This document shows positions 44,684 to 54,507 of a DNA stretch of 58,543 bases, one piece after another (position 1 is the first letter of the stretch; every line of letters starts with the position of its first letter). Source of the stretch: Candidatus Eisenbacteria bacterium RBG_16_71_46 (lineage in GTDB: Bacteria; Eisenbacteria; RBG-16-71-46); assembly GCA_001780165.1 (NCBI GenBank), contig MFFQ01000013.1:1-58543 (forward strand), read 5' to 3'. Below the pieces are notes generated by a model. That model was not told where the DNA came from and ran no database searches. It worked only from the letters and a program-made list of their open reading frames with translations. A program made the position numbers and the translations under genes.

Positions 44684-45238
44684 ATGGCGCGCGCGGGTCT
44701 CGCCCAGCTGTGGGCGCCATGGCGGATGCCCTACATCCGGACTGGCGGGCGCGCGCGGGGCTGCCTGCTCTGCCGAGTGCGGCGGGCCCGCTCCGATCGC
44801 CGGGACCTGGTGCTGGCGCGTCGCGAGCACGCGCTGTTGATGCTCAACCGCTACCCCTACACCCCGGGGCACCTGATGGTGGCGGTCGCGCGGCACGTCG
44901 GGAGCTTTCATGCGCTGAGCGCGGACGAGCGCGCCGACCTGCTCGATCTCACCGCGATCGCGGAACGCGCGCTCGCGGCGGAGTACCGCCCTCACGGCCT
45001 CAACCTCGGGGTCAACATCGGACGGGTCGCCGGCGCGGGGGTCGAGGGACACCTGCACGTCCACGTCGTCCCGCGCTGGAACGGGGACACGAATTTCATG
45101 TCGACCGTCGCCCGGACCCGGGTGCTGCCGGAAGCACTGGGGCAGACCTGGACCCGGTTGCGAGGCGCCGTCCGGGGGCTGACGGGGCCTGCTGCCGGGC
45201 GGGCGCGCACGGGCGCTCGGCGCGTGCGGAGGGTGTAG
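44684..45238 (+). CDS. HIT-family nucleotide hydrolase/transferase
   Basis: This 184-residue histidine-triad protein has the active-site motif HLHVHVVPRW (His-X-His-X-His) at about residues 126-135. The N-terminal LWAPWRMPYI and CLLCRV block is typical of the branch related to AP4A phosphorylase and HIT hydrolases in FCB and actinobacterial genomes. The NRYPYTPGHLMV segment forms the nucleotide pocket. The likely activity is hydrolysis of dinucleoside polyphosphates or nucleoside phosphoramidates. The C-terminal ~30 residues are Arg/Ala-rich and probably flexible. The ATG is 1 bp after the repeat element, and its GGAG ribosome site (7 bp spacing) lies within the element. Confidence 0.9.
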   Translation: MARAGLAQLWAPWRMPYIRTGGRARGCLLCRVRRARSDRRDLVLARREHALLMLNRYPYTPGHLMVAVARHVGSFHALSADERADLLDLTAIAERALAAEYRPHGLNLGVNIGRVAGAGVEGHLHVHVVPRWNGDTNFMSTVARTRVLPEALGQTWTRLRGAVRGLTGPAAGRARTGARRVRRV

Positions 45239-45239
45239 C

Positions 45240-45644
45240 ATGGTGGCGCGTGTCCTCCGCTGGACGCTGGCTCTGATGGTGATGGCATTGCTCATCTCCT
45301 GGGCCTGGGCCCAGTTCGGAGCGCGGCGCGGCCCGCGCACCCACGGTCGGGAGCAGCGGGTGGTCCGGGTACAGGTGCTCAACGGCTCGGGCGAGGGCGG
45401 CGTGGCGTCGAAGGTGGCCGCGTTCCTGCGGGAGGGGGGATTCCACGTCGTCGAGGTGAGCAATGCGGACCGATTCGACTATTTCCCCACCCTGGTGGTG
45501 GCGCGGAGCGATAATGCCGAAACCGCCCTGGAGGTGGCGCACTTCCTGGGCGATCCACCGGTGATCCGGCAGTCATGGAGCTCGGATCTCGCCGAGGTGA
45601 CGGTCGTGTTGGGCAGCGACCGGAGCCGGCTGCGGCTCGACTGA
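45240..45644 (+). CDS. Membrane-anchored LytR_C-domain protein
   Basis: The product is 134 residues. An N-terminal hydrophobic anchor (about 8-25) is followed by a short basic linker and a LytR/CpsA C-terminal-type domain. That domain shows VRVQVLNGSGEGGVASKVA, then EGGFHVVEVSNADRF, then TLVVARSDNAETALEVAHFLG. The domain is known at the end of wall-polymer ligases and as stand-alone envelope proteins, and its biochemical role is unsettled. It starts 1 bp after the HIT gene stop. It is oriented with the C-terminus outside if the anchor is an uncleaved signal. Confidence 0.85.
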   Translation: MVARVLRWTLALMVMALLISWAWAQFGARRGPRTHGREQRVVRVQVLNGSGEGGVASKVAAFLREGGFHVVEVSNADRFDYFPTLVVARSDNAETALEVAHFLGDPPVIRQSWSSDLAEVTVVLGSDRSRLRLD

Positions 45645-45779
45645 ACGCAGCCGGCGCGATCGAGGACGCGCGCGACGGAGGGTTCCGCGGGACCGCGGCA
45701 CGACCGGCGCAGCGGTGAACGACCACAGGTTCGGAACGGTGCCGCGAGGCGCGGCGCCGTCCGACAGGAGGAGGAGAGC

Positions 45780-45986
45780 GTGTTCGGACTAGGTGCGACG
45801 GAGCTGGCGGTACTGTTCCTCATCGTGCTGCTGATCTTCGGGCCGAGTCAGATTCCCAAGATGGCGAAGGGCCTGGGGCAGGCGATGCGCGAGTTCCGCA
45901 AGGCGCAGCGCGAGATTGGCGACGAGCTGAATCGCGACGATGCGCCGGGGGAGAAGCACGGGCCGGACGACAAGCCGATCCAGTAG
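45780..45986 (+). CDS. tatA: Sec-independent translocase subunit TatA/E
   Basis: This 68-residue protein has a single N-terminal membrane helix (LAVLFLIVLLIFG), the hinge GPSQIPKMAKGLGQAMREFRKA, an amphipathic helix and a charged tail. This is the TatA pattern, which forms the protein-conducting assembly with TatC (gene at 16108-16863). The start is GTG with an AGGAGGAG ribosome site. It is the last gene of the long operon, although 135 bp separate it from the LytR_C gene. Directly after its TAG stop begins a degraded copy of the family-2 repeat. Confidence 0.95.
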   Translation: MFGLGATELAVLFLIVLLIFGPSQIPKMAKGLGQAMREFRKAQREIGDELNRDDAPGEKHGPDDKPIQ

Positions 45987-46029
45987 CCGACCGCGCAACG
46001 CGGCGCTCGGGTGGTCGGATGACGCACCC
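45984..46029. repeat. Degraded partial copy of a family-2 element
   Basis: The bases after the tatA stop (AGCCGACCGCGCAACGCGGC and following TCGG) resemble the right-hand portion of the neighbouring element (AGCCGACTCCGCAAACGCGG). This suggests an older copy that the intact one joined. Confidence 0.5.
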
Positions 46030-46161
46030 GGCTCCGTTCGCAAACGCCCGAGGGCAAGGCGTCGCGGTCGAGTGACGAGCGGAATCGTGGCCCTAGGCCA
46101 CGTTGGAGCGAGGAGCCGACTCCGCAAACGCGGCCATCGGGCGTTTGCGAACGGAGCCTAG
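46030..46161. repeat. Family-2 palindromic element (132 bp) between converging genes
   Basis: The arms GGCTCCGTTCGCAAACGCCC and GGGCGTTTGCGAACGGAGCC are perfect inverted copies. The inner GTGGCC-CTAG-GCCAC centre is itself palindromic with a CTAG at the tip. The right edge is CTAG, and the TAG stop of the PpiD-like gene is within it. It lies between the ends of tatA (plus) and the PpiD-like gene (minus), where a bidirectional terminator would be expected. Confidence 0.88.
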
Positions 46162-47981
46162 TAGATCACGCCCTCGAGGCGCAGGTCCTTGACCTTCGCT
46201 TCGCGGCGCAACTGCTCGAGCAGACCGACGAAGAACGACTGCTGGCGGCGCTGCAGGATCTCGGTCGTGAGCTGGCCCTTGAGCTTCTCGAAGGCCGTCG
46301 AATCGGGCGTCGTGCGGTTGGTCACGCGCACGAAGAACCACCCGTTCACCCCGCGGATCGGTCCCTCGGCCTTGCCGGGCGGGTTGGTGAACAAGGCGGC
46401 GACCACCTCCGGCACCGGCACCAGCCGCGGGTCGGGCTGGACGCGCGACATGTCCGTGACGCTGAAGGTCGTCGCGCCCCCGGCGCTCGCGGCTTTCTCC
46501 AATGGAGTGCCGTTGGCGAGCGCCGTCGCGATCTCATCGGCCCGCGGCTTGGCCGACTCGACCCGGGCGTTCATTTCCGCGAGCTGCCGCAGCTGCGCCG
46601 CCACGTCGTCGAAGGGCGCCGGCCCGGCCGGCCGCTGGGCCGCGACACGGACGATGGCGTATTCGTCGATGCCCGGGAACACCGGGCTCACCGCCCCGGC
46701 CTTGGCGTAGAGGCCCCAGTCCGCCGCCTCCGGCACGGTATAGAGCGACGGGGGCGGGTTGTTGGCGTCGTAGAACGGCGTGGTCTGAGTGGTCAGGCCC
46801 TTTTCGGTCGCCACCTTGGCCAGGCCGACGCTCGCGGCGCGGTCGCGCATCTTCTGCAGCTCGTCGAACTGGGAGCGCGCGGTGTCCTCGTTGGGCCGCA
46901 CCTTGATCACGATCTGCGCGATCTTGAAACCGGGCTGGGAGCTTGCCGGGTCGGTGGCGCGCGAGAGCAGCTTGAAGATGAGAGTGCGCCCGCCGTCCTG
47001 CTGCGGGTCGCTGATGTCGCCGGGCTTCATCGCCGTGATCATCGGCGACAGCTTCGGACCGAAGTCCTGCAGGGTGAAGACGCGGTCCACGACGCCGCCG
47101 TTCTCGGCGCCCGGGCCCTCCGAGTAGTCCCGGGCGAGGGTGCCGAAGTCCTCACCCTCGCGGGCACGCTTGACCAGGCCCGCGGCCAGCTCGCGCGCCG
47201 CCGCGGTCTCCTCGTTGCCGTAGCGCCTGGGAACCAGCAGCACCTCGAGCTGGGTGCGCGCGCCGGTGCTGAAGCGGCCCTTGTACTTCTCGTAGAGCCG
47301 CTGGAGCTCGGCGGGTGCGACCTCGGGTGCGGCGCCCTCGAAGCTCGGGGTGACCTGCACCAACGTGCCGCTCACCTGCTCGTTGCGGTCGAGGAATGCC
47401 CGCCACAGCTCGGGCTCGGACAGCTTGACCGAGGCCAGCAGCCGTTCCTGGAGCTTGCGCACCGGAATCTGCTCGCGCACCAGGACCTCGATCGGCTCCC
47501 AGTTGACGCTCGGATTGCCGAGCGCCTGCCGGTACTTGTCGACATCGAACTTGCCGTCGGTCTGGAACACCGGCAGCGCCGTCACCGACTGCGGGGGAGA
47601 GGTCTGGAGCGCGAGCACCACCTCGCGGTCGTGGGCGCGCAGCCCGAGCGTCTTCGCCTGCTGGGCCAGCATCTGCTGGCTGACGATCGAGCGCCAGGTC
47701 TGCAGCTGGACCATCTTCTCGTCGCGCTCCGCGGGCTCCACGCCGAACTGGCGCTTGTAGTTCTCGCGCTGCTCGGCCAGGGCATTGTAGTAAGCCTCGC
47801 GCGGGATGCGCCCGCCGTTGACCGTGCCGACGGCGCCGGTGGCTCGGGCCTGCATCTGCGTGTTGAAGCCCGCCCCGAACAGGAAGACGAAGCCGCCGAG
47901 GAAGGTGACGATGGTGATGATGGCGACGGCCCACCAGATGGACTTGGTGCGCTTGCCGGTGCCGCGGAGGAATCGAAGCAT
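46158..47981 (-). CDS. PpiD/SurA-like membrane-anchored peptidyl-prolyl isomerase chaperone
   Basis: This is a periplasmic folding factor anchored by one N-terminal helix, 607 residues long. The cytoplasmic start MLRFLRGTGKRTKSIWW leads to a membrane segment at about 15-35, then a SurA_N-type chaperone domain with VNGGRIPREAYYNALAEQ. A parvulin-like rotamase domain lies around 240-345 (FGTLARDYSEGPGAENGG, LKPGDI-like MKPGDISDPQ). A second degenerate parvulin unit follows (FKIAQIVIKV to YAIVRVAAQR). The usual ARHIL histidine strand reads EVLLVPRR, so isomerase activity may be lost, as in E. coli PpiD. A good promoter lies upstream. The stop codon is part of a repeat element. Confidence 0.88.
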   Translation of the reverse strand: MLRFLRGTGKRTKSIWWAVAIITIVTFLGGFVFLFGAGFNTQMQARATGAVGTVNGGRIPREAYYNALAEQRENYKRQFGVEPAERDEKMVQLQTWRSIVSQQMLAQQAKTLGLRAHDREVVLALQTSPPQSVTALPVFQTDGKFDVDKYRQALGNPSVNWEPIEVLVREQIPVRKLQERLLASVKLSEPELWRAFLDRNEQVSGTLVQVTPSFEGAAPEVAPAELQRLYEKYKGRFSTGARTQLEVLLVPRRYGNEETAAARELAAGLVKRAREGEDFGTLARDYSEGPGAENGGVVDRVFTLQDFGPKLSPMITAMKPGDISDPQQDGGRTLIFKLLSRATDPASSQPGFKIAQIVIKVRPNEDTARSQFDELQKMRDRAASVGLAKVATEKGLTTQTTPFYDANNPPPSLYTVPEAADWGLYAKAGAVSPVFPGIDEYAIVRVAAQRPAGPAPFDDVAAQLRQLAEMNARVESAKPRADEIATALANGTPLEKAASAGGATTFSVTDMSRVQPDPRLVPVPEVVAALFTNPPGKAEGPIRGVNGWFFVRVTNRTTPDSTAFEKLKGQLTTEILQRRQQSFFVGLLEQLRREAKVKDLRLEGVIY

Positions 47982-48042
47982 CGAGGAACGCTCCAGAAGT
48001 AATGGATGACGTCGGGCACCGAGAGTGAAAGGATCACCGAGC

Positions 48043-48071
48043 AGTCTAGCAGTGGTGCGGGACGAGGACAA
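48043..48071 (-). promoter_or_regulatory. Promoter for the PpiD-like gene
   Basis: On the minus strand TTGTCC and TAGACT are separated by exactly 17 bp, and TGC precedes the -10 (extended type). The leader is about 55 nt. Confidence 0.65.
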
Positions 48072-48128
48072 CCGCGGCTGGCGGGCCGCTCCCGCCGGCC
48101 GAGCGCCGTTCACGCGTGAGGTCTGCGA

Positions 48129-48157
48129 TTGCGGGGGCCGGGCACGTGTGCTAACTC
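48129..48157 (+). promoter_or_regulatory. Candidate promoter for the sensor kinase gene
   Basis: TTGCGG and TAACTC are separated by 17 bp, with TGC before the -10. The distance to the ATG is about 37 bp. Confidence 0.45.
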
Positions 48158-48194
48158 TCCATCCACCTGGAGCGGGACCGACCACGGAGGGACG

Positions 48195-49301
48195 ATGAGC
48201 ATCCGCAGCGAGGCTCCGAGCCGCCTGGCCGAAAGCGAGGCGGCGCCGCGCCCGTCCCTGCTCTCGGCGCAGGTGCTCGACACGCTGGAGCAGGGCGTGG
48301 TGGCGTTGGATCGCGAGCGGCGCGTGGTCTACAACAACCGCCGGATCGAGGAGCTGCTCGGCGTCGAGCCGGGGGCCCTGGTCGGGGTGCCCGGGTCCCG
48401 CGTGTTCCCCGGGGCCGAGGCGCGCTGGTTGCGCGGCACGCTGCGCGAGGCCCGCGAGTTCCGCATCGAGGCCGAGGGGCGCGAGCTGACGCTCAAGGCC
48501 GAAGCGCTCCAGATGCGGGACGACGACGGTGACGTCGTCGGCTCGGTGGTGCTGTCCGAGGCGATCTCCGAGACCGAGGACGGCGAGTTCCAGAAGAAGA
48601 TCGACCGCCTGGTCTCGCTCGGCGAGCTGTCCGCCTACGTCGCTCACGAGATTCGCAACCCCCTGACCGGAATTCGCACCACCGTCCAGTTCGTCGGCTC
48701 CAAATTCAAGCCCAACGATGCCCGGCGCGAGGACCTCGAGGACGTCATCAAGGAGCTCGACCGGATCGAGCAGATCATCACCGGCCTGCTGCTGTTCGCC
48801 CGTCCTCCGGCCGCACAGCCGCAACTCTGCGAGCTCCACCAGGTGCTGGAAAAGACCCTGGCGATGATCGAGCTCCAGCTCGGGGACGCCGAGGTCCAGC
48901 TGGCCCGGGAGTACGCCGAGGATCTCCCGCAGGTCTTCGCCGACCCCGACCTGGCCCAGCAGGTGTTTCTCAACCTCTGTCTCAACGCGGTGCAGGCGAT
49001 GCCGGAGGGCGGCGAACTGCGCGTCGCCACGGGGGTGCGTCGCTACCGCACCCGGCGCTCGATGGTGGACGTGTCGTTTACCGACACCGGCGTGGGCATC
49101 CCCAAGGAGCTGATGGAGAAGATCTTCGACCCCTTCTTCACCACCCGCTCGATGGGCACCGGGCTCGGGCTGCCGATCTCGGTGCAGATCATGCGCGAGG
49201 TGGGCGGCGTCATCACCGCGAAGAACAACTCCGGGGGCGGCGCCACCCTGCGTGTTTCGTTCCCGGTGCCGCTCGAGCCGCCGGGCAAGCCCGAGGAGTG
49301 A
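48195..49301 (+). CDS. Soluble NtrB-like sensor histidine kinase with PAS domain
   Basis: The product is 368 residues without membrane helices, so it is a cytoplasmic sensor. A PAS domain at about 25-120 (LEQGVVALDRERRVVYNNRR) precedes the phospho-accepting helix AYVAHEIRNPLTGI, with His151. The ATP-binding domain carries the N box NLCLNAVQAMPEGG (Asn264 area), the G1 box DTGVGIP, the F box FDPFFTTR and the G2 box GTGLGLPIS. The ATG has GGAGG 5 bp upstream. The sigma-54 type regulator gene starts 7 bp after its stop, so the two form a two-component pair. The stimulus is unknown. The lack of a membrane part suggests an internal metabolic or redox signal. Confidence 0.94.
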   Translation: MSIRSEAPSRLAESEAAPRPSLLSAQVLDTLEQGVVALDRERRVVYNNRRIEELLGVEPGALVGVPGSRVFPGAEARWLRGTLREAREFRIEAEGRELTLKAEALQMRDDDGDVVGSVVLSEAISETEDGEFQKKIDRLVSLGELSAYVAHEIRNPLTGIRTTVQFVGSKFKPNDARREDLEDVIKELDRIEQIITGLLLFARPPAAQPQLCELHQVLEKTLAMIELQLGDAEVQLAREYAEDLPQVFADPDLAQQVFLNLCLNAVQAMPEGGELRVATGVRRYRTRRSMVDVSFTDTGVGIPKELMEKIFDPFFTTRSMGTGLGLPISVQIMREVGGVITAKNNSGGGATLRVSFPVPLEPPGKPEE

Positions 49302-49308
49302 GCCACCG

Positions 49309-50691
<1,383 letters not shown>

Positions 50692-51067
50692 CACCTACAA
50701 GGAAGTGGACACCGCATCACAACTCCATGTCGGAATGATAGTTACATATCTTGTGTCGGCCCATACCCCAGGAAAATAGACACTTACGACGCTTGTCCAC
50801 CGCGTTTTCCCCATCTCCCCACGCTGTCCACATCCCTCCAGCAGATCGCCAACTCCTTCATCCACAACTGGATAGCCGTAAGCGACGTCGGTCCATGGCC
50901 GTCGTGGCATGCAAGGTGCACTAATCAGTTGGATAAGGCCTCGCCCGACACTCGGGTGCCGGGCGCTGAGCCGTCCTGGCCGCGTTTCCAGGCGGCTGCC
51001 ATCGGTTTCACGGCGACGCTGTACGCGTCCGCCGCAGGGAGTTACATCCGCAAGGAGGTGATCCGAC
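50692..51067. other. Regulatory-looking, less GC-rich region before the lysine-rich peptide gene
   Basis: This 376-bp gap is visibly richer in A and T than its surroundings. It carries several TGTCCAC/ATCCACA motifs (50793-50801, 50824-50832, 50858-50866, and an inverted GTGGACA near 50705). The three direct ones are spaced 31 and 34 bp. They resemble DnaA boxes with one or two mismatches. No reading frame is supported. It must contain the promoter of the small gene on its right, but I cannot pick out a convincing -35/-10 pair. Confidence 0.5.
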
Positions 51068-51133
51068 ATGGCGAAGAGGAAGGCTGCCAAGAAGAAGGCC
51101 ACCAAGAAGAAGGCCGCGAAGAAGAAGAAGTAA
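51068..51133 (+). CDS. 21-residue lysine/alanine-rich peptide, histone H1-like
   Basis: The peptide has 21 residues: 12 Lys, 1 Arg, 6 Ala, 1 Thr and the initial Met, in AAKKK/ATKKK repeats. It is fully charged and presumably binds nucleic acid, like the C-terminal tails of bacterial H1-like or AlgP-type proteins. The evidence that it is a real gene is unusually good for its size. A full-length Shine-Dalgarno (AAGGAGGTGAT) lies 5 bp before the ATG, and a textbook intrinsic terminator begins 27 bp after the TAA. It lies alone between the NtrC-type regulator and uvrA. A role as a nucleoid or RNA-binding peptide is inference. It could also be the remnant of a longer lysine-rich protein. Confidence 0.72.
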   Translation: MAKRKAAKKKATKKKAAKKKK

Positions 51134-51159
51134 CAACAGTCTGGACCTGGCACGTCCGT

Positions 51160-51200
51160 GGGGGATTGGTCGTCAGACACTGTCGACCGGTCCCCCTTTT
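51160..51200 (+). terminator. Intrinsic terminator after the lysine-rich peptide gene
   Basis: GGGGGATTGGTCG and CGACCGGTCCCCC form a 13-bp stem (two G-U pairs) with an 11-base loop, followed by TTTT. This is the clearest factor-independent terminator in the window. Confidence 0.85.
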
Positions 51201-51650
51201 CTCGGCGACTTGGCCGCATCGGTTTCGATCGCCGTGACGTCGAACCGAACGCGCGTGTAGGCGTCCCGGGCCGGCGCCGCGTTCTCGCTCCGCTGCGATC
51301 GGGCGAGTCGGCGGACCCTCAGGTCGCGCCCTCGCCTGCGGCTCCAGGACTGGAGGCTTCGCGCTAAGGCTGGCCGATTCCCTCCAGTAAGGTGCGGCGG
51401 CCCGCTCACGGACGAGCGGGCCGTCCGCGTTGGTCGGCCGCCCGGACCCGGTCGCGGTGCCGGCGCTTTCCTGGCGCGGTGGCCCGCGCGATTCGCGGCC
51501 GCCTCGGCGCGCGCGGCGCGCGCGGCAACGCCGCCATGCACCGGAGCGGACCCGGCCCGCTCGGCCTTCGGCAGCCCGGATCGCCACGTCGGGGCGTGCT
51601 ATAGTCGCCGCCCCGACCGGCCGCACCCGCTCCGCGATCCGAGGCCCCCA
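51201..51650. other. Non-coding stretch upstream of uvrA
   Basis: About 450 bp without a supported gene. It contains a perfect 10-bp stem (CGGCCCGCTC with GAGCGGGCCG, 51397-51422, loop ACGGAC, no T-run). A CTCCAG/CTGGAG inverted repeat lies near 51340-51390, and the uvrA extended -10 is near the right end. It may be a decayed palindromic element, but it shares no arm with the other families. Confidence 0.45.
51597..51605 (+). promoter_or_regulatory. Extended -10 element of the uvrA promoter
   Basis: TGCTATAGT is a strong extended -10 about 45 bp before the uvrA start. No good -35 is seen at 17 bp, and no SOS box of LexA type is recognisable. Confidence 0.5.
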
Positions 51651-54488
51651 GTGTCCGAACCCGCTCCCGAGGCGCCGCCGGCGATCCGCGTCCGCGGCGC
51701 GCGCCAGCACAATCTCAAGAACATCGACGTCGACTTCCCGCGCGGCCGGATCACGGTCGTCACCGGGGTCTCGGGATCGGGCAAGTCCTCGCTCGCCTTC
51801 GATACCCTTTACGCGGAGGGGCAGCGCCGCTACGTCGAGTCGGTCTCGACCTACGCGAAGCAGTTTCTCGACCGCCTGCCGCGCCCCGACGTTGACGCGA
51901 TCAGCGGCCTCACGCCCGCGGTGGCGATCCAGCAGGTCTCGCCGGCGCGTAGTGCCCGCTCCACCGTGGGCACGACCACCGAGGTGCACGACTACCTGCG
52001 GCTCCTGTTTGCACGCCTCGGCACCGTCCATTGTGGCGGCTGCGGACGCCCGGTCATCGCCGACAGCCCGCAGTCCATCGTCCGCGAGTCGACCGACTGG
52101 CCCGAGGGCGAGGGGCTGCTGGTGCTCGCTCCGCTCCGGCTTTCCGAGCGGCTGAGCTGGGAGGAGCAGGCGGGCCATCTGCTGCGCGCGGGTTTCACCC
52201 GGGTCCTCCTCCGCGGGGCGGTCGTCGCGCTCGAGCCGCTGCCGAAGCTGCCCCGCGGCGCGCGTTCGCTGCAGGTCGTCGTCGATCGGTTCACCTGGCG
52301 GCGGGCGGAGACCCAGCGCCTCGCCGATTCCTGCGAGCAGGCCTTTCGCCGCGGCGAGGGGCGGCTGGAGCTGCGGCTGGGCGATGGGCCGCCCCGGCCC
52401 AGAAGCGAGCGCTGGGAGTGCGCGCACTGCGGCGCCCCCGCGATGCGACCGGAGCCAGCGCTATTCTCCTTCAACAGCCCCCTCGGCGTGTGCCCCACCT
52501 GCCGCGGCTTCGGCAACGTGCTGACGCTGAGCCCCGACCTGGTCGTGCCCGATCCCGCCAAGACCCTGCGCGAAGGCGCGATCGATCCCTGGGCCCGCTC
52601 CTGGCGCTCGGTGGCGTGGCCGCGGCTCGAGAAGCTGGCGCGCGAGCGCGGCGTGCCGCTCGACGTGCCGTGGCGGAAGCTCTCCGCCGAGCACCGCCGG
52701 CTGCTGCTGCAGGGAGGGGAGGGCTTCCGCGGGGCGATTCCGTTCCTCGAGCGCCTTCAGGCCAAGTCCTATAAGGCCGGCAACCGGTTCATCGTCAAGC
52801 GCTATCAGACCGCGCGGCCCTGCGAGGCGTGCGGCGGCGCGCGCCTGCGCCCCGAAGCTCTCCGCGTGCAGCTCGGCGGGTTCACCATCGCCGAGGTCGG
52901 CGCCCTCACCGTGTCCGGCGCCGCGCGCTGGCTCGACGCCCTCGCGTTCACCGAGAGCGAGCGCGCGATCGCCGGGCCGGTATTGGTCGAGCTGCGGTCG
53001 CGGCTGCGCTTTCTCGATCGCGTGGACCTCGGCTACCTCACGCTCGACCGCATGACGCGCACCCTGTCCGGCGGCGAAGCGCAGCGGATCGAGCTGGCCA
53101 ACGCGCTCGGGGCCAATCTCGCCGACACCCTCTACGTGCTGGACGAGCCCACCGTCGGTCTGCACCCGCGCGACACGCACCGGCTGGTCGAGATCCTGGG
53201 GGAGCTGGCCGCGCGCGGCAACACGCTGGTGGTCGTGGAACACGAGCCCATGCTCATGCGTGGCGCCGATCACCTCGTCGACCTCGGTCCCGGGGCCGGC
53301 GAGCGGGGAGGGCGTGTGCTTTATGCCGGTCCCGGCGGCCCGGCGCTGGCGGACGTCGACACCGAGACCGCGCGCTACCTGCGCGGCGAGACGCGGGTGA
53401 CGCGTGAGCCCGCGCGCGGCGAGCCGACCGGGTTCGTGACCGTCGAGGGCGCGACCCACCACAACCTGAAGGACGTCACGGCACGATTTCCACTCGGCCG
53501 CCTCACCGCCGTGACCGGCGTCTCGGGATCGGGCAAGAGCAGCCTGGTCGATGAGGTGCTCTACCGCGCCGCGCGGCGCGCGCTCGAGGGTCGCGAGGAA
53601 GAGCCCACCGGGGCGCACCGCGCGCTGCGCGGGATCGAGCGGCTCAAGCGCGTCGTGCTGGTCGACCAGTCCCCGATCGGCCGCACGCCGCGATCGTGTC
53701 CCGTCACCTACATGGGCGCCTATGCCCCGCTGCGCGAAATCTACGCGCGCATGCCCGCGGCGCTCGCCCGCGGCCTCAAGGTCGGGGCCTTCTCCTTCAA
53801 TACTCCCGGGGGGCGCTGCGAGACCTGCGAGGGGGCGGGCTGGGTGACGGTCGAGATGTACTTCCTCGCCGACTTGATGGTGCCCTGCGACGCGTGCGGC
53901 GGGGCGCGCTTCCGCCGCGAGGTGCTCGAGGTGCGTTACCGCGGGATCAACGTCCGCGAGGCACTCGACCTCACGGTGGATCAGGCGTTCGAGCACTTCG
54001 CGAGCGAGCCGAGATTCACTCGGGCGCTCCACATCCTGCGCCGCGTCGGGCTCGGCTACCTGCGCCTGGGTCAGCCCGCGACCCAGCTCTCCGGCGGCGA
54101 GGCGCAGCGCCTCAAGATCGCGCGCGAGCTCTCGGAGCGCGGTGCCGGTGTCACCCTCTACCTGCTGGACGAGCCCACGGTCGGGCTCCACTTCGTCGAC
54201 GTCCAGCGCCTGCTCGAGGTGCTCGACGACCTCACCGCGCGCGGCGATACCGTGATCGTGGTCGAGCACAACCTCGACGTGATCCGCAACAGCGACTGGG
54301 TGGTGGACCTCGGCCCCGGTGGCGGCGATGCCGGCGGACGGCTGGTGGCCGAGGGCCCGCCGGCCGACATCGCCGCGACGACGGGCTCGTGGACGGGGGA
54401 GTTCCTGCGCGCGGCGCTGGAGGAGGCGGGGGAGGCGCGGGCCCCGGCGCGCCCCTCGAGCATGGTCGCGGATCGCCCCCGGCGCTGA
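51651..54488 (+). CDS. uvrA: Excinuclease ABC subunit A
   Basis: UvrA is the dimeric ABC-type ATPase that scans DNA for bulky damage and loads UvrB. The 945-residue protein has two ABC modules, each with Walker A ([16 protein letters not shown] in the first, [12 protein letters not shown] in the second), [18 protein letters not shown] signatures and LDEPTVGLH Walker B segments. Zinc-binding Cys clusters are CAHCGAP...CPTCRGFGN and CETCEGAG...[25 protein letters not shown] near the N-terminus is diagnostic. The GTG at 51651 gives the standard N-terminal [15 protein letters not shown] context. It is converging with the transketolase-like gene, whose end is 19 bp away. Confidence 0.98.
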   Translation: MSEPAPEAPPAIRVRGARQHNLKNIDVDFPRGRITVVTGVSGSGKSSLAFDTLYAEGQRRYVESVSTYAKQFLDRLPRPDVDAISGLTPAVAIQQVSPARSARSTVGTTTEVHDYLRLLFARLGTVHCGGCGRPVIADSPQSIVRESTDWPEGEGLLVLAPLRLSERLSWEEQAGHLLRAGFTRVLLRGAVVALEPLPKLPRGARSLQVVVDRFTWRRAETQRLADSCEQAFRRGEGRLELRLGDGPPRPRSERWECAHCGAPAMRPEPALFSFNSPLGVCPTCRGFGNVLTLSPDLVVPDPAKTLREGAIDPWARSWRSVAWPRLEKLARERGVPLDVPWRKLSAEHRRLLLQGGEGFRGAIPFLERLQAKSYKAGNRFIVKRYQTARPCEACGGARLRPEALRVQLGGFTIAEVGALTVSGAARWLDALAFTESERAIAGPVLVELRSRLRFLDRVDLGYLTLDRMTRTLSGGEAQRIELANALGANLADTLYVLDEPTVGLHPRDTHRLVEILGELAARGNTLVVVEHEPMLMRGADHLVDLGPGAGERGGRVLYAGPGGPALADVDTETARYLRGETRVTREPARGEPTGFVTVEGATHHNLKDVTARFPLGRLTAVTGVSGSGKSSLVDEVLYRAARRALEGREEEPTGAHRALRGIERLKRVVLVDQSPIGRTPRSCPVTYMGAYAPLREIYARMPAALARGLKVGAFSFNTPGGRCETCEGAGWVTVEMYFLADLMVPCDACGGARFRREVLEVRYRGINVREALDLTVDQAFEHFASEPRFTRALHILRRVGLGYLRLGQPATQLSGGEAQRLKIARELSERGAGVTLYLLDEPTVGLHFVDVQRLLEVLDDLTARGDTVIVVEHNLDVIRNSDWVVDLGPGGGDAGGRLVAEGPPADIAATTGSWTGEFLRAALEEAGEARAPARPSSMVADRPRR

Positions 54489-54507
54489 GCCGAACGCGGG
54501 CCGCTGC

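Noticed and set aside
50692-51067. Chromosomal replication origin
   Set aside because: The DnaA-like boxes all deviate from TTATCCACA, there is no dnaA/dnaN/rpmH neighbourhood, and the AT-rich part is modest. Kept only as a low-interest observation.
51397-51422. Second intrinsic terminator upstream of uvrA
   Set aside because: The stem is perfect but no T-run follows, and the small gene already has a full terminator at 51160-51200.
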